Assembly: GCA_950097015.1 (NCBI GenBank)
Contig: CATNEN010000015.1
Coordinates: 1,161,501-1,225,500 of the forward strand
DNA: 64,000 nucleotides
Direction: 5' to 3'
DNA from: Macrostomum hystrix
Lineage: Eukaryota; Platyhelminthes; Macrostomidae
Part shown: piece after piece, positions 27,601 through 34,993 of the stretch
Layout: every line of letters begins with the position of its first letter
Numbering within the stretch: position 1 is the first letter of the stretch
Made by a program: the position numbers and the translations under genes
The notes under the pieces: generated by a model
The model's input: only the letters and a program-made list of their open reading frames with translations
Databases searched by the model: none
What the model was told of the DNA's origin: nothing

Positions 27601-30600
27601 AAATTTAGGCACAATGAGAGTGTACACTGCCTGATGATGAGAATTCAGGTACACACCTTTGTGAGGATGTGTTCAGGAGTCGGCGAAGAGGGCAGAATTG
27701 CCTCGTCGCTTACTGCGGGTCTAGTGTCACCCAATGATGAACTATTGTCCACAGCCCTTCTGAAATTTTTGTTTTTATTATTGTATTATATTTTATAAAA
27801 TGTACTTGTCCTCTTCTGCAATATCCTTCTCCTACTCCCTCTGCGAAGCTTTCTTGTTCCCCAATCCCATGTGTGATGAGATTTCTCTAACCAGTGTTCC
27901 TCACCGCTGAACCCACAGCGCCCAGCTGGACAGCCTGGAGCGGGAGCGCCAGTCGCTGGTGAGTGATCGCTTCAAGCAGACCGAGGAGGCCCACGCCATG
28001 AACGCCGACCTGCGTAAGCAGCTGCACGACCGGCAGCAGGAGCTGCAGGCAGCTCTGGATCGCCGCAACGCCGCTGTCGGAGCCGAGGAGCGGGCGAAGG
28101 CGCGGGCTGCTAGAGAGGCCGCCAAAGCAGCGGAGGCCGACAATAAGTACCAACAGGAGCTGCTGCTGCACGCCGCCGATGCCCAGGCGATGCAGGCGGT
28201 GCACAAGGAGCTGGCCGAAGCTGAGCGGCGCTGCCAGGAGGCTGGCGAATCGGCGCGCCGTGCTAGCGCCGAGGCACAGCAGAGAATCGCGACCTTGACA
28301 GCCGAGGTCGATCGGCTTAAGGCGGCCAAGGCGGACGCTGAGGCGAAGCTCACTCAGCTGGCGGGCGACTTCAGCGAAGCCAGGAAGCGACTGCTGGCGA
28401 CTGAAGAGGGGACCGCCCAGTCAGCTGCTTCAACAGGCGCAGGTCGCGGGGGTGTTGCCAAGGAGCTGGCTGGCCAGCTGCAGGTGAGACTCTATTGCCC
28501 TAAAATAAACAATCAGCAAATATGACAATATGGTTCATAGTCATTCACTTATTCAACATGTTCACCACCATTGTCCTTGCCGACGATGCGCCAGACCTCT
28601 GGTTCCGGTACCCACGCTCTTGAGTCCGCATTGCGTACCGCTTCATTGCAAGCAGCTTCGTTGTGCTCAATGCTGTCGAATCGATTGACCCGAATGGGCT
28701 TTTTCACACTTAGAAATAGGTAAAAGTCACACAACGTGACAAGTCATGCGAATAGGGTGGATGCTGAAGCACTTCCCAGCCCCATCTGGTTAGAAGATCC
28801 ACGAAATTGTGCTTGCGATGTGCTGGTGCATTGTGTCGTGATCAGACAATGCAACAGATCACACTCAGATTCCAGCAAGCCAGGACGCTTCTTTCGAATC
28901 GCTGGACGCAACTTCTGCTGGATCCACTTGAGTAGTGCCCATTGACGGTGGTTCCATGGGGCACTGCCCAGTTCAGATAGACTCCGTGGGCATAAAAAAA
29001 CATGATGTGCATGACCTTCAGCGCGACCTGCTTCCTGATTGCCTTCTGTGGCCCCGGAGAATCAGCCGGAAACCATTCAGCAGACTGGGCCTGTGTTTCA
29101 GGATCCCAGCTGTAAGTCCACGTTTCATTTCCGGCCACAATTCTCACAAGAAATTTGTCTCTGTGAAAGCGACGCAGGTGGTTAGTGGCAGCTAGAGCTC
29201 GTTGCATCTTCTGCTCACCTGTCAGAAGGTGCGGCACCCACTTGCAAAACTTCTTCTATGGGTCGAGACGCTCAGTCCGAATGGTATATATACTGCCAAC
29301 TGACACTCCTACCTCTTCTGCCAGCTCTTCGCTTGTCCGTCGCCGATTATTATCCAGGAGCTCTTGGACTTTCTTCATCTTGGTTGCTTGCAGTCATTGG
29401 CTTTCCTGAACGATCATTGTTTTCAATGCTTTCTCTCCGTAAACAACCGGCACCACTTGCGAACCGTCTGCTCAGTTTGTGCGTTGCTGCAAGCGAACCG
29501 TCTGCTCAGTTTGTGCGTTGCTGCAAGCGAACCGTCTACTCAGTTTGTGTGTTGCTGCAAGCGAACTGTCTGCTCAGTTTGTGCGTTGCTGCAAGCGAAC
29601 CGTCTGCTCAGTTTGTGCGTTGCTGCAAGCGAACCGTCTGCTCAGTTTGTGCGTTGCTGCAAGCGAACCGTCTGCTCAGTTTGTGCGTTGCTGCAAGCGA
29701 ACCGTCTGCTCAGTTTGTGCGTTGCTGCAAGCGAACCGTCTGCTCAGTTTGTGCGTTGCTGCAAGCGAACCGTCTGCTCAGTTTGTGCGTTGCTGCAAGC
29801 GAACCGTCTGCTCAGTTTGTGCGTTGCTGCAAGCGAACCGTCTGCTCAGTTTGTGCGTTGCTGCAAGCGAACCGTCTGCTCAGTTTGTGCGTTGCTGCAA
29901 GCGAACCGTCTGCTCAGTTTGTGCGTTGCTGCAAGCGAACCGTCTGCTCAGTTTGTGCGTTGCTGCAAGCGAACCGTCTGCTCAGTTTGTGCGTTGCTGC
30001 AAGCGAACCGTCTGCTCAGTTTGTGCGTTGCTGCAAGCGAACCGTCTGCTCAGTTTGTGCGTTGCTGCAAGCGAACCGTCTGCTCAGTTTGTGCGTTGCT
30101 GCAAGCGAACCGTCTGCTCAGTTTGTGCGTTGCTGCAAAATCTTGCTGAAGCTCTCGGAACATCTCCGGAGACTTTTTCTTTTGCAGAAATTGTATCTTC
30201 ATGACAATTCGAAGGTCTTGTTTCGAGAATGATTCCGCCATTGCCAATAATTCAATGGGTAGCAGTAAAGAAGAGAGCGAAGCTCAGGCATGATTGCAAG
30301 CTAAGGCTTAAAGTCTTAAACCAAAAAAAGCTTTTTGAAAGTACCCCGTAAATTTTAAAACCTTCTTTTAGGGGCTTCGGCTACGACACAGCCGGCCCGC
30401 GGGCCTAGTGCGGCACTCAAAGCTCCAAAATACAAAATCCCCAGTGTCTTATCACTCCCATGTCTCAACCCTCCCCTGTCTCATTTCTCCCCTGTCTCAA
30501 CCCTCCCCTGTCTCATCTCTCCCCTGTCTCATCTCTCCCCTGTCTTATCTCTCCCCTGTCTTATCTCTCCCCTGTCTTATCTCTCCACTGTCTTATCTCT

Positions 30601-33600
30601 CCCCTGTCTCATCTCTCCCTGTCTCAACCAAGTGTCTATCACACTGGGAGTTAATGAGAATCATTTAGAGTGGTTCATTCATACACAGCACAACTTAAAA
30701 ATTTCATCACCCTAAGCTATTATTCTCGAGGCACACAGTGACAGTTGGAGTGCTTAAGTGTAGTATAATTATTATGGTAATTATCGCCAATCGCTTAGCT
30801 AAAATCCCAAATCCCACGCAGGATCGAGTCCGTCAGGTGGCGGAGTTCCAGGCTGCCGCTGCCCGCGCCGAGTCAGCGCGTCTCGCGCGCCAGCTCGAGT
30901 CCACTCGCGCCGCCCTGGACGAGGCCCGCTCCGCGTTGGTGGCCTCGGCCGCGGTGCCCTCTCGCCAGCTGGTGGACGCCGATGAGCGCGCCGAGCTGGT
31001 CCGCGCCCGCGAGCAGATCAGCCTGCTGACGGAGAGCAACCGGCTGCTGCGGCAGGAGGAGGCCAGGTGGCGCTCCCGCACCGCCGAGCTCACCAGCCGG
31101 GCTGACGAGCTGGCGAACCAGCTGGCTCCGCTTCGAGCTCAGCTGGCGGCGGCTGCCAGTCAACAGACCGAAGCCGAGGAATCTGCCAGGCTGCTCACCG
31201 AGGAGCGAAATCGGTGGCGCGATCGCTGCCAGGAGCTGCTGGAGAAGACTGAGCGCATGGACGCTGATCAGTACAAGCAGGCCTGCGCTGAGAGGGACGC
31301 CCTGCAGGTTGGTTAGAGCTGGAGACCTGGGAGCGTCGATGATTCCAACCTTCTTAGAAGCACTTGAGAAGATCTTGAGCATACCCTCAACCCCCGCTAC
31401 AGATTCAGGTCGAGAGCCTCAAGGAGGAGGTGGAAGGCCTGAACGCGGACATCGCCGACTTGAACAACCAGCTAGAGGAGACGACCGAGAAATTCGACGC
31501 GCTGACAGTCGAGCAGGAGTCGGCCAAGGCTCGCCTAGCTTCCGTCATTAGCGAACGGGACGACATCGACCAGGTGCTGGCGCAGAAAGTCAAGGAGCTT
31601 GAGGAGCTGACCGCCGACCGTGACAGGCTGGCTCGAACGGTGGAGGAGCAGCGGGAGAGGTACAAGCGGGTGCAGGAGGTTGCCAGGAAGTACAAGCAGG
31701 AGGCCGTGGACCTGCGCACAGGCAAGGACGGCGGCGATACTGAGGTGGCTCGGCTTCGGGAGCGGGTGAGCTGGCTGACATTGGCCTAATAATGATAATA
31801 ATAATAATAATTGCAGGAGGGCTGCGGGCAATGGCACACATCATTTGGTGACACTAGACCCGCAGCCAACGAGAAGGCAATTCTGCCACTCCTGAGCACA
31901 CACGCACACAGATGCTGTACGCAGGCACGCACTCAAACATGTGTGCACATCTGCCCTGACTCACTCATCGTCAGGCAGTGTACGATCTCACTGTGCTTTG
32001 AAGGTTGCCCTTCATTGGCGTAAATTTCACGACAAGCCTCCAAGTAAATGTGACCTCGAACTTAGGGGCCTTGGAGCGAGAGGCAAATGCGTTAGACCGC
32101 TCTGCCGCCGACCCCTGGTGACGGCTTCCATGGTCATTGTCTAGGAACCAGTTGTCTGATAATCCGCGCATCCCCGCCCTAACCCCGCAGGTGTCAGAGA
32201 TGGAGGCCGCCGTTAACTCCGCTCGCGCCGAGTCCCAGACCGAAGTCGACCGCTTCAAAGACGAAGCCGCAGAGGCCCGCATGCGCACGGCTGCCATTGA
32301 GAATCACTCCAAGAAGCTGCAGGCTGACAATGCCGCTCTGCGATCTCGGGTGGCGGAGCTCGAGGCTCAGCTCAAGGAGCTGCAGCAACAGCAGCAACAG
32401 CAAAAAGTCAGCCTGAAGCGCCCATCTTCAATGCCATCCGGCGACAGAGGAGACGAACAGGCAGGCGACTTGGGTGACGATGATGACGAGTCGACAAAGC
32501 CCAAGCGAGCCCGTCAGGAAACTGACGATGCGGAACCGGAACAGCGCTCCGTCGCACCGAATGTGTTGGAGACAAATCGAGACACCAAGGCAGTAATGGA
32601 AACTGGTCCGGAAGTTCAGGAAGTTCAGCCTGAGCTGCAGACTGAAGTGGAAGCGCGAATGCAGCCAGAGGAGGGAACTCTTGAACAGCATGTTAAAGGC
32701 AATGAGGAAACACCAGCTGAGGACGAGCAGCCAGCCGAAGGCGAGGAAGTTGAGCCCGAATCTGAGCAGGAAATCGAGCAGCAGGCTGCTGTCGAGGAGG
32801 CGGTACAGTCGGTCGACTTCTTCGAAGAAGCCGCAACAGGTGACTTCGCCGAGGACGCAGGTGACTTCATCGAAGCCAACGACGCTGAGCAGGCGGATGC
32901 TGAGGCCGCTGTGGACGTGATCTGTATTGATGAATCTGTCAGCGTGGAGGATGAGGCTGAAGCTGAAGGTCAGAACCAAATTGAGGATCTGCAGCAGCAG
33001 CAGCAGGAGGATGAGCAGCAGGAGGAGGATGAGCAGCAGCAGCAGGAGGAGTATGAGCAGCAGCAGGAGGATGAGCAGAAGCAGCAGGAGGAGGATGAGC
33101 AGCAGCAGGAGGAGGAGGATGAGCAGCAGCAGCAGCAGCAGGAGGATGAGCAGCAGCAGCAGCAGCAGGAGGAGGATGAGCAGCAGGAGGATGAGCAGCA
33201 GCAGGAGGATGAGCAGCAACAGGAGGAGGATGAGCAGAAGCAGCAGGAGGATGAGCAGCAACAGGAGGAGGATGAGCAGCAGCAGGAGGATGAGCAGCAG
33301 CAGGAGGAGGATGAGCAGCAGCAGCAGCAGCAGCAGGAGGCACAACAACATGAAAATTTCGGTGGCGAAGTGTGCTTAACTCCCAGTCAGGCTGATGATG
33401 CATCGAAGGAGGAAACTCAGCCTTCTACCGACGCGGTAGTTTCGTCGGCCTCCGATACGCTCAAGACAGCTTCGCCGGCTCTTGCAGCTGTCGCTACCGT
33501 TGGCCAGTCATCGTCTACTCAACGACCTCGCATTGAGCCGATCGTCTGGTCCTTGTCTTCTGAACCTGGAGCCGCCGCCGCCACCGCACCCGCTTCTGCC

Positions 33601-33807
33601 GCGCCTTCACTATCCAGCAGGTCGCTTCCGGCTCCGCGTCGTGCCTGGGGGCAGCAGCAGCAGCATGTTGTGCCCACCATCGCCAGCACCCGGGGCGCCT
33701 TTGTCGGTGGTGCCGGACATCGCGGCAGAGGGCAGCAGCAGCAGGGTGCAACTGGAGTCGCTCGCCGCCAAAGTCGGCTGACCATTCAGCGGAAGCCGCT
33801 GCCGTGA
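21261..33807 (+). CDS. TPR: Nucleoporin TPR / Megator-like coiled-coil protein (3' part of gene, 9 exons)
   Basis: This is the C-terminal about 1,859 codons of the nuclear-basket filament protein, which in animals anchors at the pore and takes part in mRNA export and spindle-checkpoint control. Exons are 21261-21630, 22243-22843, 23201-23623, 24971-25561, 26860-27425, 27919-28483, 30822-31307, 31403-31765 and 32191-33807. Every junction is GT..AG and phases match (2,0,0,0,2,0,0,0). The product is almost continuous heptad coiled coil rich in Ala, Glu, Arg and Leu. Exon 3 carries the clearest TPR signature: an IRQLQQRNIGLVEASREL block (compare YRNIEELQQQNQRL in vertebrate TPR) followed by QQRDMY. 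Exon 8 has RYKRVQEVARKYK, like the VRQIGRRYK region. The last exon is an acidic, disordered tail, as in TPR. The family is about 2,100-2,400 residues long, so the N-terminal few hundred residues must lie left of the satellite, outside the window. Confidence 0.88.
21631..22242. repeat. Intron with 19-bp minisatellite (about 18 copies, 21810-22153)
   Basis: The unit CAGTCTGTTATTCACTGTA is repeated nearly without change (rare C/T and T/A variants). Because 19 is not divisible by 3, the three frames cycle and all stay open; the apparent protein repeats there (CYSLYSLLFTVQ and similar) are artefacts. The intron is bounded by GTGAGA and TGTCCAG. Confidence 0.93.
22243..22843 (+). CDS. TPR: TPR exon 2 of those visible
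   Basis: The exon completes the Lys codon split from the previous exon and then encodes 200 residues, from CSELASAADGM to DLGEQ. It contains long coiled coil including LKRGNEELARKATFFEREN and a MLKRGKTLTQIY stretch. The donor is CAG|GTGAGG. The product DLGEQ|VTHLLAEVEAARG across the next junction reads continuously as TPR, which confirms that the repeat between them is an intron. Confidence 0.87.
22844..23200. repeat. Intron with 21-bp minisatellite (about 14 copies, 22868-23170)
   Basis: The unit CATTCTGTGTGTTTCACGGC plus T is 21 bp, with TTGCAC/TTTCAC and GGTT/GGCT variants. As 21 is a multiple of 3, the array reads through in frame with the upstream exon as a 7-residue repeat (VCFTAHS) as far as 23182. 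It ends at an ATCTGCGCAG acceptor. Confidence 0.93.
23201..23623 (+). CDS. TPR: TPR exon 3 of those visible
   Basis: The exon encodes 141 residues in phase 0 on both sides. After an acidic Ser-rich linker it holds the best TPR match in the window: SDIRQLQQRNIGLVEASREL, then a Leu-heptad segment and QHRDLLRVASQQRDMYK. The donor is AAG|GTGAGC. The frame remains open far into the following intron array, but the family match stops at MYK and resumes in the next exon. Confidence 0.9.
23624..24970. repeat. Intron with 21-bp minisatellite (about 52 copies, 23660-24760)
   Basis: The unit is 21 bp, core TTTCACCCTCAGTCCCCTAG. The 5' half is mostly CTCAGT and the 3' half mostly CTGAGC, with CATCCTGAG variants, so two sub-arrays have homogenised separately. 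Two 20-bp units (near 24080 and 24475) shift frame. The last copies decay (GAGTTCATGAGG) before about 170 bp of unique AT-rich sequence and a TTCGCAG acceptor. Confidence 0.95.
24971..25561 (+). CDS. TPR: TPR exon 4 of those visible
   Basis: The exon encodes 197 residues, phase 0. It starts LLLESAKNSS, continues through poly-Ala and poly-Gln tracts not expected in vertebrate TPR, then coiled coil with YRREIDLLREMNEKYVGML and ends LLMTSLQAVQ, resembling the LLTNLQTIQ region of TPR. The donor is CAG|GTGAGT. Confidence 0.87.
25562..26490. other. Intronic sequence, mostly unassigned, with a possible tRNA-like SINE head
   Basis: No gene was found. 25640-25710 has a tRNA-like arrangement: GTAGCACAGTGTTTAAATG resembles an A box and GGGTTCGAATCC (near 25690) is a near-perfect B box, as in tRNA-derived SINEs. 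I cannot define the end of that element. From about 25720 to 26480 the sequence is unique to my eye. Confidence 0.45.
26491..26851 (+). mobile_element. tRNA-derived SINE, copy 1 (fullest)
   Basis: The head has an A box TGGCAGAGCGG (26500-26510) and a B box AGTTCGATTCC (26544-26554) at tRNA-like spacing, so a Pol III internal promoter is visible. The body contains CACTGCCTGACAATGAGA and GGGTCTAGTGTCACTAAATG and ends in an ATT trinucleotide tail. Two further copies share the body (27505-27785 and 31787-32118). The tail abuts the CCCCAG acceptor of the next TPR exon. Confidence 0.88.
26860..27425 (+). CDS. TPR: TPR exon 5 of those visible
   Basis: The acceptor is ATTCCCCAG directly after the SINE tail. 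The exon encodes 188 residues plus a split Arg codon, beginning VNLEKRDQEVRLAAEA. It is Ala/Ser-rich coiled coil with an acidic interruption (EEDSASAEQPEPVD) and ends QESIDYYR. The donor is TATCG|GTGAGC, phase 2. Confidence 0.87.
27426..27918 (+). mobile_element. Intron containing a 5'-degraded SINE copy 2 (about 27505-27785)
   Basis: The interval matches SINE copy 1 over the body (GTGTACACTGCCTGATGATG, GGGTCTAGTGTCACCCAATG) and ends in a T-rich/ATT tail. The tRNA-like head is too eroded to show clear A and B boxes. The remainder of the intron is unique and ends ACCCACAG. Confidence 0.75.
27919..28483 (+). CDS. TPR: TPR exon 6 of those visible
   Basis: The exon completes the split Arg and encodes 188 residues, starting AQLDSLERERQSLVSDRFK. 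It is uninterrupted, highly charged coiled coil followed by a Gly/Ala turn near the end (GAGRGGVAKELAGQLQ). The donor is CAG|GTGAGA, phase 0. The long run of Ala-Glu heptads fits the central TPR/MLP region. Confidence 0.87.
28549..30247 (-). pseudogene. Degraded mariner-type transposase
   Basis: Fragments in order on the minus strand are: an N-terminal helix block (DLRIVMKIQFLQ, near 30230-30170); the remainder of the HTH region (TEQTVRKWCRLF, VQELLDNNRRRTSEELAEE, 29460-29290); then AGNETWTYSWDPETQ, FYAHGVYLNW and GTTVNGHY (29170-28950); then NAPAHR and VLQHPPYS (28850-28750); and the C-terminus (FLSVKKPIRVNRFDSIE, 28730-28549). The first catalytic Asp of the usual GDETW is Asn, the HDNA motif reads RHNA, and several frameshifts and stops are present. 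A 34-bp tandem array splits it after the first block. It lies antisense in a TPR intron. Terminal inverted repeats were not found. Confidence 0.88.
29461..30138. repeat. 34-bp tandem array, about 20 nearly identical copies
   Basis: The unit begins GAACCGTCTGCTCAGTTTGT and continues GCGTTGCTGCAAGC. Copies are almost invariant (two or three substitutions near 29535-29570). The unit is itself a piece of the mariner transposase reading frame, so the array grew inside the pseudogene. Long ORFs seen on both strands are a by-product of the period (34 codons per 3 units). Confidence 0.96.
30466..30625. repeat. 16-bp pyrimidine-rich minisatellite, about 10 copies
   Basis: The unit is CCTGTCTCATCTCTCC with CAACC and TTAT variants. 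It lies in the same TPR intron as the mariner pseudogene and is unrelated to the 34-bp array. Confidence 0.9.
30822..31307 (+). CDS. TPR: TPR exon 7 of those visible
   Basis: The acceptor is TCCCACGCAG. The exon has 162 codons, phase 0, starting DRVRQVAEFQAAAARAE. It contains LTESNRLLRQEEARWRSRT and LLTEERNRWRDRCQELLEK, which are Asn/Arg/Trp-containing heptads of the type seen in TPR/MLP proteins. The donor is CAG|GTTGGT, and the following intron is only 95 bp. Confidence 0.88.
31403..31765 (+). CDS. TPR: TPR exon 8 of those visible
   Basis: The exon encodes 121 codons, phase 0, from IQVESLKEEVEGL to EVARLRER. It carries RERYKRVQEVARKYKQEA, which aligns with the RQIGRRYKTQYEE region of vertebrate TPR near the end of the coiled coil. 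The donor is GCGG|GTGAGC. Confidence 0.88.
31787..32118 (-). mobile_element. tRNA-derived SINE, copy 3 (antisense)
   Basis: On the minus strand this reads as an A-box region (GGCGGCAGAGCGG, near 32096-32108), a B-box-like AGTTCGAGGTC (32052-32062), the shared body and an ATT tail at the TPR-donor side. It makes up nearly all of the 425-bp intron between TPR exons 8 and 9. The B box differs from copy 1 by AGG for ATT. Confidence 0.87.
32191..33807 (+). CDS. TPR: TPR terminal exon with acidic Gln/Glu tail
   Basis: The exon encodes 538 residues and a TGA stop. The first about 75 residues finish the coiled coil (VSEMEAAVNSARAES to VAELEAQLKELQQQ). A basic patch KPKRARQE near 32500 could serve as a nuclear-localisation signal, as TPR carries one in its tail. 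The rest is acidic and disordered. 32988-33345 is an imperfect QQQEEDEQQ tract of about 120 residues, followed by a Ser/Ala/Pro region and a final Arg/Gly-containing basic end (RQSRLTIQRKPLP). Confidence 0.88.
   Translation: MSEMEAAVNSARAESQTEVDRFKDEAAEARMRTAAIENHSKKLQADNAALRSRVAELEAQLKELQQQQQQQKVSLKRPSSMPSGDRGDEQAGDLGDDDDESTKPKRARQETDDAEPEQRSVAPNVLETNRDTKAVMETGPEVQEVQPELQTEVEARMQPEEGTLEQHVKGNEETPAEDEQPAEGEEVEPESEQEIEQQAAVEEAVQSVDFFEEAATGDFAEDAGDFIEANDAEQADAEAAVDVICIDESVSVEDEAEAEGQNQIEDLQQQQQEDEQQEEDEQQQQEEYEQQQEDEQKQQEEDEQQQEEEDEQQQQQQEDEQQQQQQEEDEQQEDEQQQEDEQQQEEDEQKQQEDEQQQEEDEQQQEDEQQQEEDEQQQQQQQEAQQHENFGGEVCLTPSQADDASKEETQPSTDAVVSSASDTLKTASPALAAVATVGQSSSTQRPRIEPIVWSLSSEPGAAAATAPASAAPSLSSRSLPAPRRAWGQQQQHVVPTIASTRGAFVGGAGHRGRGQQQQGATGVARRQSRLTIQRKPLP
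32988..33345 (+). repeat. CAG/GAG/GAT trinucleotide-derived coding repeat
   Basis: This is an irregular coding array of CAGCAG, GAGGAG and GATGAG triplets giving poly-Gln broken by Glu-Asp-Glu. The units are multiples of 3, so length change keeps the TPR frame. The antisense frames also stay open (poly-Leu, poly-Ala/Pro-His) and are not genes. Confidence 0.95.
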
Positions 33808-34296
33808 CCAAAGCAATGTCTTGATACCAAAATCTTATCCCAGTTCTAGTTTTAGAAGTTCCCAAATAAGATACCTCCTGTGTTGTCTTATTAGGTCTGA
33901 CTGTAACAACACCGGTTCTGCCATATTCAACAATCCTTCAAAAAGTGCCATCAGTTAGTATAAATAATGTCATTTTTCCTAAAGCAACACAATTATCCCA
34001 ATGCCTAATCTGTTCGCATTTACGTTAATAATGAAAGCAGCCCATCTTATTGTTATAATTTATTGATTCTATTTGATCCCGTACTGCTCCCTAGGATTCG
34101 TATATTGCTGCCATCATGAGCTGTTTAGCATTCTTCTATAAATAATTGTTCAACTGGGTGTGTTTGCCAACATACTTGCATATTAAAGTGCAAATGCCTG
34201 TGAATCTTATTCAACTTATCTTATTATTTTTTGTCAGATCTTTTTCGTTATTTGTCTCTTATCAGCGATCCCTTTCTTACCACACAGTCTCAGATT
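33808..34296 (+). other. Probable TPR 3' UTR and spacer
   Basis: This is AT-rich non-coding sequence after the TPR stop. A variant poly(A) signal ATTAAA lies at about 34182, and no AATAAA stands out. I see no gene here. Confidence 0.5.
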
Positions 34297-34880
34297 CCTG
34301 ATTCAGGCATTCCTTATCCCATGCTCAGACATTCCTGATCCCATGCTCAGGTATTCCTGATCCCATGCTCAGGCATTTCTGATCCCATGCTCAGACATTC
34401 CTTATCCCATGCTCAGGTATTCCTGATCCCATGCTCAGGTATTCCTTATCCCATGCTCAGGGATTTCTGATCCCATGCTCAGGCATTCCCGATCCCATGC
34501 TCAGGTATTCCTTATCCCATGCTCAGGTATTCCTTATCCCATGCTCAGGGATTTCTGATCCCATGCTCAGGCATTCCTGATCCCATGCTCAGGTATTCCT
34601 TATCCCATGCTCAGGTATTCCTTATCCCATGCTCAGGCATTCCTTATCCCATGCTCAGGTATTCCTGATCCCATGCTCAGGTATTCCTGATCCCATGCTC
34701 AGGTATTCCTGATCCCATGCTCAGGTATTCCTGATCCCATGCTCAGGCATTTCTGATCCCATGCTCAGACATTCCTTATCCCATGCTCAGGTATTCCTGA
34801 TCCCATGCTCAGGTATTCCTGATCCCATGCTCAGGGATTTCTGATCCCATGCTCAAGCATTTCTGATCCCATGCCCAGGA
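34297..34880. repeat. 22-bp minisatellite, about 26 copies
   Basis: The unit is 22 bp with core CCCATGCTCAGGTATTCCTG. Variants alternate among CTGAT/CTTAT and GGTATT/GGCATT/GACATT/GGGATT. It lies between TPR and the RING-finger gene, possibly in that gene's first intron. Confidence 0.95.
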
Positions 34881-34993
34881 ATGCAGCTACACTAGTCTAG
34901 TATTGACCTCCTCAGTTGCAGTTCCATAGCCAAGTGCAGACCCAACAGAGGTTGTCATGGCAACACCAGTGAAACCCAATCGCTAACCCGCAG

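Noticed and set aside
29258-30232. Long plus-strand ORFs of up to 324 codons with a 34-residue repeat
   Set aside because: They are produced by the 34-bp tandem array in a mariner pseudogene; all frames are open and there is no family match.
32428-33403. Antisense poly-Leu (307 codons) and poly-Ala/His-Pro ORFs
   Set aside because: Shadows of the CAG/GAG coding repeat in TPR exon 9.
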